This document shows positions 44,471 to 52,733 of a DNA stretch of 58,324 nucleotides, in pieces. Each line of letters opens with the position of its first letter. Position 1 is the stretch's first letter. A program made the position numbers and the translations under genes. The notes beneath the pieces were generated by a model. The model saw nothing but the letters and a program-made list of their open reading frames with translations, was not told the DNA's origin and searched no databases. This DNA is from Lyngbya sp. PCC 8106 (GTDB taxonomy: Bacteria > Cyanobacteriota > Cyanobacteriia > Cyanobacteriales > Microcoleaceae): NCBI RefSeq assembly GCF_000169095.1, contig NZ_AAVU01000044.1:1-58324 (forward strand), written 5' to 3'.

Positions 44471-46192
44471 ATGAAACCTCGCATAATTGTCTGTTGCTTA
44501 GGTAGCACTGGATACAAGATATTCCGTCTGCTCAGACAACAAGGGGCTTTTGTCGTCGGAGTTCACGAAACCCCGCTCAAAGGTGAAGGTTCTGATATTG
44601 TCGTTGGTCATTTACGGTCAGCTTCGACTTTACTCGCGGCGGGCATTCAAAGCGCCCATACCTTAATCTTGGCGGGGAGTGATGACTCTACAAATCTAGC
44701 AGTTTTAATGCAGGCGCAAATCCTCAATCCCAAAATTCGCATCATTAACCGCCTGTTTAACACCAACTTAGGCGATCGCCTTGACCAGACCCTACCCAAT
44801 CACACCAGTATGAGCGTTTCGGCTCTATCTGCGCCTGTATTTACCTTTGCAGCTTTAGGAAATCGGGCGATTGGTCAGATCAAACTCCATAATACCTATT
44901 GGCCGATTCAAGAAGAATGGATTCATGATCAACATCCCTGGAAAGGTCAAACCCTCACCGAACTTTGGGCAGATCGTTCTCGAATGCTGATCTATTATCT
45001 CCCCACAAATACTCAGGTTGATTTAATCTCAGCCGTCATCGAAGGAAAACAACTCCAAACAGGTGATCGCCTGATTATCGCCAGTAAACCCGATTTCCGC
45101 AAGTCCAAATTTTCCTTACTACAAACCCTAAATAAATTTAGAAATAGTTTACATAAATTTCAGCAATATAGCCGTTCAGCAATTGTTGTCATTCTAACAT
45201 TACTGATTACCATTTTTATTGCGACTCTGACTTACGTTAGTATCAACCTCAACAACTCTATTATCGATTCCCTTTACTTCTCAGTCGGGATGATTACAGG
45301 AGCAGGGGGAAATGAAAAAGTTGCTGAAAATGCACCCGAAAGTATTAAAATATTCACCGCCATTATGATGTTAGTTGGGGCGGGTGTTGTGGGAATTTGC
45401 TATGCGTTACTCAATGATTTTGTCTTGGGAACTCGCTTAACAGAATATGTTAACGCCACTCGGATTCCAGAACACAATCATTATATTATTTGTGGTTTAG
45501 GGGGACTGGGTTTACAAATTACCCAACAATTGCGAGCCAGCGGTTATGACGTTGTGGTGATTGAACAAGATGCAGACTGTAGATTTTTGGGGATTATCGA
45601 TGCTTTAAAGATTCCAATCATCAAAGGAGATGCCAGTCTCTCAACCACCTTAGAAAGTGCCAATATCCAAACAGCAGAAGCCGTATTAGCGGTTACAAGT
45701 GACGATATGGCGAACTTAGAAATCGCGTTAAGTGCAAAAGGATTAGCCCCCAAAATTCGCGTCGTGGTTCGCAGTCAAGACCCTCAATTTGCCTTAATGG
45801 AACAACAAGTTTTTAACTTTGAAACTGTTCTTAATCCGATAGAAATAGCAGCCCCTGCTTTTGCCGCCGCAGCGATTGGCGGGCGAATTCTGGGGAACGG
45901 AATCACAGCCGATAGCCTCTGGGTGGCTTTATCTGTGCTGATTACGCCCAATCATCCTTTTTGTGAAAAACGAGTGCAGGATATCGCTAGAACTGTTGAT
46001 TTTGTGCCGCTTTACATTGAAACAAACCATCAAACGATTCACAGTTGGGAATTACTCAGTTTTATGCTGAATCCCGGCGATATTCTTTATTTAACTATAC
46101 CTGCTAATTGCCTCGAACAATTGTGGAATCCAGTCACCAGCCTTTTCAGTCACCCTTCTGGTTTACCCGTCACCAGTGATCTGTCATCCTGA
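44471..46192 (+). CDS. RCK/TrkA-type ion channel with NAD-binding domains
   Basis: This 573-residue protein has an N-terminal Rossmann/TrkA-N-like domain (IIVCCLGSTGYKIFRLLRQQ). A two-helix pore module lies at about residues 236-318, and a second RCK domain (HYIICGLGGLGLQITQQL) starts near 335. A TrkA-C-like end follows. The layout is that of ligand-gated potassium channels. The selectivity filter, normally TVGYGD, reads MITGAGGNE, so the ion is uncertain; this is nearer to Castor/Pollux-like channels than to classic K+ channels. It is divergent from the EAL-HlyD operon across 622 bp. Location is the inner or thylakoid membrane. Confidence 0.87.
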   Translation: MKPRIIVCCLGSTGYKIFRLLRQQGAFVVGVHETPLKGEGSDIVVGHLRSASTLLAAGIQSAHTLILAGSDDSTNLAVLMQAQILNPKIRIINRLFNTNLGDRLDQTLPNHTSMSVSALSAPVFTFAALGNRAIGQIKLHNTYWPIQEEWIHDQHPWKGQTLTELWADRSRMLIYYLPTNTQVDLISAVIEGKQLQTGDRLIIASKPDFRKSKFSLLQTLNKFRNSLHKFQQYSRSAIVVILTLLITIFIATLTYVSINLNNSIIDSLYFSVGMITGAGGNEKVAENAPESIKIFTAIMMLVGAGVVGICYALLNDFVLGTRLTEYVNATRIPEHNHYIICGLGGLGLQITQQLRASGYDVVVIEQDADCRFLGIIDALKIPIIKGDASLSTTLESANIQTAEAVLAVTSDDMANLEIALSAKGLAPKIRVVVRSQDPQFALMEQQVFNFETVLNPIEIAAPAFAAAAIGGRILGNGITADSLWVALSVLITPNHPFCEKRVQDIARTVDFVPLYIETNHQTIHSWELLSFMLNPGDILYLTIPANCLEQLWNPVTSLFSHPSGLPVTSDLSS

Positions 46193-46249
46193 GTGAAACG
46201 AAAAATCTCCCCACTTGATCATGATTAAAAATGTGTCGAATGTTCAGAC

Positions 46250-46290
46250 TTAATTATTATAATTGAGAATTATATGCAATAATGAAAATA
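46250..46290. promoter_or_regulatory. Possible Fur-type iron box before feoA
   Basis: The AT-rich stretch TTAATTATTATAATTGAGAA followed by TTATATGCAATAATGAAAAT contains TTGAGAAT and AATAATGA half-sites resembling Fur boxes. It lies about 40-80 bp before the feoA start. Spacing and identity are imperfect, so this is tentative. Confidence 0.35.
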
Positions 46291-46328
46291 GAGTTTACAG
46301 CTATAGTCACATTAACTTGGAAAAATTC

Positions 46329-46565
46329 ATGGGTTTATCGGAACTGAAAGCAGGTCAAGTGGGTTTTGTCGATTGTATTCAACCCCATCATACTAACGAC
46401 GGCTTAGTGCATCGATTAGAAGCAATGGGAATTCTTCCTGATAGACCGATACAAGTGTTAAGAGTCGCATGGTTTGGGGGGCCGTTACACGTCCGCATCG
46501 GTACCACCACAGAAGTTGCGATTCGCCGACAGGAAGCCCAACAGATTCGCGTGAAAGCCTGTTAA
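46329..46565 (+). CDS. feoA: Ferrous iron transport protein A
   Basis: This 78-residue SH3-like protein starts at the ATG 46329. An upstream TTG frame start at 46263 would add 22 unconserved residues. The core GLVHRLEAMGILPDRPIQVL and VAIRRQEAQQIRV are typical FeoA. FeoA binds the FeoB channel and tunes ferrous iron uptake. feoB begins 87 bp downstream and is presumably co-transcribed. Regulation by Fur is likely but only weakly visible. Confidence 0.93.
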   Translation: MGLSELKAGQVGFVDCIQPHHTNDGLVHRLEAMGILPDRPIQVLRVAWFGGPLHVRIGTTTEVAIRRQEAQQIRVKAC

Positions 46566-46652
46566 AACTTCGTTACAGTATTAATTAAAAGTTCATAAAG
46601 TCTTCGGCGAGTCTGAGACTTTGTAGTTGACCATATTCGAGGGGAAAATACG

Positions 46653-48491
46653 ATGACTTGTCATTCTCCAACCGTCACTCAACCGAGAGACGAAAAAGCC
46701 GTTAAACGGGTGGCATTAATTGGGATGCCCAACACGGGAAAATCCACCTTTTTTAGCCGCATTACCGGGGTTGCTGCTTACGTGGGAAATTGGCCGGGTG
46801 TAACGGTTGATTTGCTGCAAGCGAACGTTAAAATTAATGGCGAAACCGTTGAATTTGTAGATTTACCGGGAATTTATGACCTCAACGGGTATTCAGAAGA
46901 TGAGAAAGTGGTGCGAACTTTCTTAGAAAGATATGCCATTGATTTGGTGATTGTTGTTTTAAACGCCGCCCAAATTGACCGCCAAATTCGCTTGGCACTG
47001 CAAGTAAAAGCGTTAGGTTTGCCTGCGGTGGTGATGTTAAATATGTCGGATGAAGCCAAACATTATGGCGTTGAAATTAACTCCAAAGAATTATCCCGAC
47101 ATTTAGAAATGCCCGTTTTTCTAATCAGTGCAAAATACGGTAAAGGCTACATGAAAGCCTATGAAACCCTTTGCCATCAGTTAGAAAAAACCGAACTTCC
47201 AGTTATCGTTAATGATATTCCTCAAGTCTTAGCCCAACGGGGAAAAATCTCGGTTGATGAAATCGAAATCATCCTCAAAGATGCGGTAGAAATGCCGTCT
47301 CAGTTGGCACAAACCTTAACCGCAAAACTCGATAGCGTTTTACTCCATCCCGTCTTCGGTTTACCCCTATTTTTCCTGGGGATGTTTGCCGTTTTTTGGA
47401 TTGTTTGGAATGTGGGTTTGCCGTCTCAAGACATCATGGATAGCCTCACTGGATGGTTAGAAGAAACGGTAATTTCTCCGGTTTTAAGCGTGTTTCCGGG
47501 AGTCGTTCAAGACTTTTTCATTAATGGCATTTGGGCGGGTGTCGCAACGGTTGCTTCCTTTGTACCATTAATTGTTATCTTCTTTATCGTGATGGCAATT
47601 TTAGAAGATAGCGGCTACCTTTCTCGGGCGGCTTATTTGATGGATGCACTGATGGCGCGTCTGGGCTTAGATGGGCGCAGTTTTGTCTTACACATGATGG
47701 GTTTTGGTTGCAATGTTCCGGCGTTGATGGGAACACGGGTGATGCGTTCCCGGGCGTTGCGACTGTTAACGATGTTGATTATTCCCTTTGGGTTGTGTTC
47801 GGCAAGATTGCAGGTTTTTGTATTTATTATTGCGGCAGTTTTTCCCAACGGAAACGGGGCGCTTGTTCTATTTTCTTTGTACATTCTTAGCTTCTTAGCC
47901 GCATTTTTAACGGCGTTTCTGTTTCAAGGAACTTTTAAAAATGAAGACCCGTTTGTGTTAGAATTACCGCCCTACCGTTTGCCGACATTGAAACAGGTTG
48001 CTTTGCGAGGTTGGGGAGAAGTTCGAGAATTTTTAGTTCGTGCTTCTGGCTTTATTACTGTGGGTTGTATTGCGGTTTGGGTAATTACCAGTTTACCTCC
48101 GGGCGCTACGGGTTTAGATACCATTGGCGGGCAAATTGGTCAGTTTCTTAGTCCGGTTATGCGACCGATTGGAATTGATCCTTATTTGACTTTGGCGTTA
48201 ATTTTTGGTTTCATTGCTAAAGAGGTAGTTTTGGGTTCGTTGGCGGTGATTTACGGCTTACAATCGGCAAGTGTTGGCGCCCATATTGCCGAAACGATGA
48301 CCTTTGCACAGGGCTATAGTTTTTGTATTTTCTGTTTGTTGTATACGCCTTGTCTGACAACCATTGCAACTGTTCTCAACGAAGCTAAATCCTGGAAATT
48401 TACGCTGTTTTCTCTCGGATTTTCTTTGGTTTTAGCTTGGGTTTGTAGCTTTATTTTCTATCAAAGCGCGTTGCTTTTAGGGTTTCAATAA
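46653..48491 (+). CDS. feoB: Ferrous iron transporter B
   Basis: This 612-residue protein has an N-terminal G domain: G1 GMPNTGKST (about residue 24), G2/G3 in WPGVTVDLL and DLPGIYDLNGYSEDE, and G4 NMSD. A membrane domain follows with two Gate-type repeats, including the conserved cysteine in GFGCNVPALMGTR and the later SLAVIYGL/YTPCLTT region. It imports Fe2+ across the inner membrane. It is shorter than E. coli FeoB (773) but of usual cyanobacterial size. It ends 10 bp from the convergent CHAT gene. Confidence 0.95.
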   Translation: MTCHSPTVTQPRDEKAVKRVALIGMPNTGKSTFFSRITGVAAYVGNWPGVTVDLLQANVKINGETVEFVDLPGIYDLNGYSEDEKVVRTFLERYAIDLVIVVLNAAQIDRQIRLALQVKALGLPAVVMLNMSDEAKHYGVEINSKELSRHLEMPVFLISAKYGKGYMKAYETLCHQLEKTELPVIVNDIPQVLAQRGKISVDEIEIILKDAVEMPSQLAQTLTAKLDSVLLHPVFGLPLFFLGMFAVFWIVWNVGLPSQDIMDSLTGWLEETVISPVLSVFPGVVQDFFINGIWAGVATVASFVPLIVIFFIVMAILEDSGYLSRAAYLMDALMARLGLDGRSFVLHMMGFGCNVPALMGTRVMRSRALRLLTMLIIPFGLCSARLQVFVFIIAAVFPNGNGALVLFSLYILSFLAAFLTAFLFQGTFKNEDPFVLELPPYRLPTLKQVALRGWGEVREFLVRASGFITVGCIAVWVITSLPPGATGLDTIGGQIGQFLSPVMRPIGIDPYLTLALIFGFIAKEVVLGSLAVIYGLQSASVGAHIAETMTFAQGYSFCIFCLLYTPCLTTIATVLNEAKSWKFTLFSLGFSLVLAWVCSFIFYQSALLLGFQ

Positions 48492-48501
48492 TTTCAATCA
48501 A

Positions 48502-51216
48502 TCATTCACGATTTGAACAATCTAAACCCGCAGCTTCAGGTGTTGAAAACTTATCCGGGAGAAAGATAACCCCATGTTCTTGATTCGCACAATAAGCAAC
48601 TCCAACAATATCAATGGGTTGCTCTTTGCGATCGCCTGTTCCCGGTTTAAACTCAATTTTCCCGGTCACGCCATCAACCCTGAAGCTTTCACTCGAAAGT
48701 ACCTTTTGAATTCCTTTGCGGGTGGGATTTTGCCTCATTCCTTCAATTAAAACATGAGCCGCATCGTAGGCTAAAGCGGTACGAAGACTCACGAATTCAC
48801 CCCAAAGCTGCGAAGTGATTTGCGAAAAATCGGGCTGAGAACTGTTTAAATGATGCCAGTAAATGACTAAATATAGTTTTTCTAGATATTCTTGACCAAG
48901 CGCTAAAGTTCTGGGCGTGTCAACCGAGGAGTTACCCAACATCCAATATTCACCTTTATTTTCTTTAATCACTTCCAGAGCTTGATTGACGGAATTTGTC
49001 ACCTGACCATCGGGTATTAAAATAATCACGGATTCTTCTTCAGCGTTTCTAATTCTTTCCATCGCATCTTTAGCATTAAAGTTAGGACTAGAAAGGTCAA
49101 AAGAGGTAAGAACTTCTCCTCCTTGTTCTAACAATTTTTCTTCAAAGTGTTGTTTGTAATCGCTGGAAAAGGGACTGGCAGGATTATAAAAAATAGTGAC
49201 TTTTTTTTGCTTGATTTCCTCGGTCAAGATATCAACCATTTCATAAGCCTGCTTATAATTCACTGCGGGAATTCGGAAGAAAAACTGTTCGGGGTTTTCG
49301 GTGAGTTCAGATGTGCTTGTTCCGGGGGTGACTAAAACCAATTTATTTTTGTTATAAATATCTAGAGTTGCTAGGGTCATCTCGCTGGCATAATGACCAA
49401 TTACTCCTAGAATTTCCGAGTTTTTAACCAGGTTATGTGCATTTTTGATGGCTTGAGGTTTGAAGTTAGAATCATCAGCAATAATCACTTTTAAACCTTT
49501 GCCATTTAAGTCTATACGCTGAAGAAAATCTAAACCGGGTAAGGTATACTGAGCAGATTCATCCCCGTTGAATAAACTCAAGTTAACTTCGGTTTGGGCT
49601 TGAGCAATTCCCCGCAGAAGATCTTCGGCAAGTTCGACATCGATGACTTCTCCGGCTTGATTTTTTATCGTCGGAACAACAATAGCAATGGTATAGTATT
49701 CGGCTCCTGTCGCTTCCAACATTGCGTTATTGAGATAGATTAAAGTTTCGGGATCGGGTTTTTCTTCTTCCCAACTTCTTTGAAGCTGTTGAATGGCTTG
49801 CTGATAGTTGATTTTAGTCTCAAAACAATCATTCCACTGTTGTCTAATATAAGTCTTCCAAATCGGTAGAAAATACTTCAAGGGTTTTTGACAATCGGCA
49901 ACAGGTTCTACACCCCTTTGTTTACGCCGTTGTTGAAACATCTTCACGACAATTTCCTCGCCCCCACTGATCGCATCTCCGATCACATTAGGTTTCTTAA
50001 AAAAGTTGCTATAACTTCCCCAGAAAACACCTATAAAAACACCCATTAATACTAACCCAAATATCATCATTACTTTGGGGTGGATTAAGGGTTTTTCGGG
50101 TATCGATTCCGGTTCCGGTTGAGGCCAATACAGTTGGGGAGCCGTCGGATTTTGTAAGAGTATCGGTAGCCAAGACGCTCCCGGATAAAACGGTTCATTG
50201 TATACGGTTGTAATTTTAATGTTGTGTAATTGTTTTCTGGCTTGATGAACCGCAGCATGAAGGGGTTTTCCTTGAGTAAATTCGGCTAAAAAATACTTCA
50301 AAAAACTCCGGGCTACTAGATCAGGAACGGGTTCTCGCATCACGATTAAATGGGGAATATTAAACTCTGCTAAATATTCTGCAATACCTAATCCATCACA
50401 GGAATTAAAGATCGCAAGCTTAATATTAGGAGCCGCTATTCTTAGGGCTTCTTTTAAAAGCGAGACCTTGAAATTTTCAGTATTAGTAACTTGAAGGGTT
50501 TGACCCGAACTGTGTCCGGCATAGAAAATTATATCCCAATTTCCCAGAGAAAGGGTATTATATAGTGTTTGGAAAGTGAGGGGATCTCCTTTTTCGGGAA
50601 TGCAAGTAATTTCTCCTCCATGTTCGGCTAAGTTTTGAATTAGTTCTTGATCGTGCGTCAGTTCCAAACCGCCTTCATCGCTGCCAAACATAGCCAGAAT
50701 TTTAACAGGTATTCGGAGCGTTTCTGGAGGTCGATTGTATCGAGATAAAAGAACTAATTCAGCATTGGGTAAGAAATAATCTCTTTCAAATAAATCCCAG
50801 CCATCCCAAGATAATCTCCGTAGATAATGATTAGGCGTATCCAAAACAACTCTTACAGATTCGTTGGGTGCTACATCCCTTAAACGCCCCACAATTCGCC
50901 CTCGAATATCCCCAAAAATAGGATTTTTAAACCAATTTACTAGAGTATTTTCAAGGTTTTTAGTTACATTAAAACAATCTTGAAAAGTCGATTGGTTGGT
51001 AATTTGTGAGTCTGGAATTTGAATCGTTCGATCTCCCAAATTCCTATAAATTTCTTGCCATTCTTTATAATTTTCCTCAATTTCGGGTTGGGCGGGGAGT
51101 GCAGGACAATCGCGGTCTATGGCAATGATTCTACCGTCTTCCCAAAACTCTAGCACAACAGGAAAACCTGCTTCAAAACTGCCCCCTGATATTCTGATAA
51201 CAACTTGTTTTTTCAT
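48502..51216 (-). CDS. CHAT-domain protein with periplasmic substrate-binding sensor
   Basis: This 904-residue protein is built as a one-pass receptor. Residues about 160-345 form a CHAT (caspase-like) peptidase with the catalytic His235 in FYAGHSSG and Cys273 in FNSCDGLG. A membrane helix spans 381-400 (KVMMIFGLVLMGVFIGVFWG). Beyond residue 500 lies a type 1 periplasmic-binding fold of the branched-chain amino acid (LivJ-like) family, seen in GVIGHYASEMTLATLDIYNK and LVLVTPGTSTSELTENPEQF. By the positive-inside rule the protease is cytoplasmic and the sensor external. Ligand and substrate are unknown. A remnant DUF1822-like gene lies upstream in the same direction. Confidence 0.9.
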   Translation of the reverse strand: MKKQVVIRISGGSFEAGFPVVLEFWEDGRIIAIDRDCPALPAQPEIEENYKEWQEIYRNLGDRTIQIPDSQITNQSTFQDCFNVTKNLENTLVNWFKNPIFGDIRGRIVGRLRDVAPNESVRVVLDTPNHYLRRLSWDGWDLFERDYFLPNAELVLLSRYNRPPETLRIPVKILAMFGSDEGGLELTHDQELIQNLAEHGGEITCIPEKGDPLTFQTLYNTLSLGNWDIIFYAGHSSGQTLQVTNTENFKVSLLKEALRIAAPNIKLAIFNSCDGLGIAEYLAEFNIPHLIVMREPVPDLVARSFLKYFLAEFTQGKPLHAAVHQARKQLHNIKITTVYNEPFYPGASWLPILLQNPTAPQLYWPQPEPESIPEKPLIHPKVMMIFGLVLMGVFIGVFWGSYSNFFKKPNVIGDAISGGEEIVVKMFQQRRKQRGVEPVADCQKPLKYFLPIWKTYIRQQWNDCFETKINYQQAIQQLQRSWEEEKPDPETLIYLNNAMLEATGAEYYTIAIVVPTIKNQAGEVIDVELAEDLLRGIAQAQTEVNLSLFNGDESAQYTLPGLDFLQRIDLNGKGLKVIIADDSNFKPQAIKNAHNLVKNSEILGVIGHYASEMTLATLDIYNKNKLVLVTPGTSTSELTENPEQFFFRIPAVNYKQAYEMVDILTEEIKQKKVTIFYNPASPFSSDYKQHFEEKLLEQGGEVLTSFDLSSPNFNAKDAMERIRNAEEESVIILIPDGQVTNSVNQALEVIKENKGEYWMLGNSSVDTPRTLALGQEYLEKLYLVIYWHHLNSSQPDFSQITSQLWGEFVSLRTALAYDAAHVLIEGMRQNPTRKGIQKVLSSESFRVDGVTGKIEFKPGTGDRKEQPIDIVGVAYCANQEHGVIFLPDKFSTPEAAGLDCSNRE

Positions 51217-51499
51217 TGTTAGTGGGTTGATTGAGTTTTAATGTAGAAAGGTTGAATGAGTTTTAAGCTTGAAATAGGCCAAATGCCTAAACTACAGCTT
51301 CTCGAAGATTGTGAATCTTTAGAAAGGATTTATAACTTGTAGATATAATATCATATATAACATTGTCTATGTTATTTTATTTAAAATAAAATTAAGTTGA
51401 TTTTTTAATCTAAATTTAGGTAGAAATTTGATAAAATAAAACCAATATTAAAGCCAAAAAGTTGATTAACTTATGCCGCTAATCAACCCCTAAACTATT

Positions 51500-51799
51500 C
51501 TATAATCGCTTCATGTGTAATGTTTTTAGAATTCTGTCTATTGTTTTTTGTGAGGATAAGTTCTGGGTTGTGCTATTTGTTCTCCAACACATCGGAAAAA
51601 TAGGTTTTCGGTTCCCCAAAAGTTGTTCAACAGGTTGCCAGTCGGCTGCATAAATATTTTCCAGCCATTGAGTTAACCGTTCAAAAGAGGGTTTGATTTC
51701 CTAGATTCTCACAGGCGAGCAAGCAGAGTTTAAATTGAGCAACGTTGAGAGAGGACTAACGGCTTGTAAATTTAAAACTTGAGTTCTTAGGATTGACAT
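51500..51799 (-). pseudogene. Remnant of a DUF1822-type gene
   Basis: On the minus strand a frame from 51799 reads MSILRTQVLNLQAVSPLSTL, reaches an in-frame TAG at 51703-51701, then continues FERLTQWLENIYAADWQPVE up to a stop at 51502-51500. The second part resembles the LxQWLxxIFxxxWQxVExLL block I associate with cyanobacterial DUF1822 proteins, often encoded beside CHAT genes. The rest of such a protein is missing. It lies upstream of the CHAT gene in the same direction, the order expected of that association. The family call is from memory. Confidence 0.45.
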
Positions 51800-52035
51800 T
51801 CAAAGTTGATTGTCCTCAACGTTCCATTTTCATCTAGTCCGGGACAATTTGAACCTATGCAGGTTAAGATTCGCGATCGCCAAAATTTTTATAATTTCCA
51901 TAGATTCATCGCGATCGCTCTTGGAGTCGGGAATAACAATTCCAATCGGATTTAAACAACCCAGTAGAGTAGAGGTTTGGTCTGTATCCTGATTCTGTGA
52001 ACCTGCTGTATAATGCGCGTTAATCCTTCTCGGAT
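51800..52035. other. Gene-poor stretch upstream of the HMA operon
   Basis: I see no intact gene. Two HIP1 octamers are present (near 51875 and 51911). A minus-strand open stretch (DTDQTSTLLGCLNPIGIVIP and onward) could be debris of a further gene in the CHAT-associated series, but there is not enough to name it. The 283 bp at 51217-51499 are AT-rich and also empty. Confidence 0.4.
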
Positions 52036-52101
52036 CTCAAAATCATCTTTTGAGAACAAAACTTAAAAAAAGAGAAAAAACTTCCTTTTTGATGGTATAA
52101 T
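52036..52101 (+). promoter_or_regulatory. Promoter and operator-like palindrome of the HMA/P-ATPase operon
   Basis: CTCAAAA (52036-52042) and TTTTGAG (52048-52054) form a perfect 7-bp palindrome with a 5-bp spacer. An extended -10 element TGGTATAAT follows (TATAAT at 52096-52101). No good -35 element is seen, which fits an activated or extended -10 promoter. AAGGG lies about 10 bases before the ATG at 52128. Confidence 0.55.
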
Positions 52102-52127
52102 CAGAGAGCGAGAAGGGTTAACGTAAT

Positions 52128-52733
52128 ATGACCACAACATCCTCAAATTCTGTCAGTTCCATTCCCATTAACAATACAGAAACTCGCATCGGAGATTTTC
52201 TACAAGAACATGGGGAAATTGAGGCGATTTTACCTGTTGTTGTCGGGATAGTTGTCACTTCCCGCTTTCAACTGAAAGGCGCCCAAGCCCTGTTAGCCAA
52301 TTTAATCATTGCCAGCCTATTTCGTCAAATTCTGACGCACCTGAAAAACCAGTCTCATTTGGTAACACCTGAAACGGAAAATATCAGCGATTCGGCAGAA
52401 AATTATACAGAAAATAATTTCGATTCAGAGTATACCATTGTTCACTCAATCCCCGGAAGAATTCGCTTAAGAATTTCCCGTTTAGCCACCGATGCAGATT
52501 TGACCCAACGCCTCGAACAAATCCTCTCAGAAGAAGAACAAATTATTAACATTCGGATTAATCGGGCGGCGGCGTCAATTACAATTAATTATACCACTCA
52601 AGGCATGAGTGACTGGGAATTGGGAATGCGGTTAATGAACTTAATTGACAGCGCCCTCAACCCAGAAACACCCGCCAACTCGCGCCTTACTACACCATCA
52701 GGGGTAACTAGCGATGACAGCAACGAATCATAA
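52128..52733 (+). CDS. HMA_2-type heavy-metal-associated domain protein
   Basis: This 201-residue protein has a hydrophobic N-terminal region (about 33-70: LPVVVGIVVTSRFQLKGAQA, then LLANLIIASLF), probably one or two membrane segments. An HMA_2 ferredoxin-like domain follows at about 100-180, with VHSIPGRIRLRISRL and the strand IINIRINRAAASITINY. This domain lacks the CxxC of copper chaperones. The next gene, a P-type ATPase, begins with the same kind of domain and overlaps this one by 20 bases, so the two are surely coupled. The metal is unknown. Confidence 0.85.
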   Translation: MTTTSSNSVSSIPINNTETRIGDFLQEHGEIEAILPVVVGIVVTSRFQLKGAQALLANLIIASLFRQILTHLKNQSHLVTPETENISDSAENYTENNFDSEYTIVHSIPGRIRLRISRLATDADLTQRLEQILSEEEQIINIRINRAAASITINYTTQGMSDWELGMRLMNLIDSALNPETPANSRLTTPSGVTSDDSNES

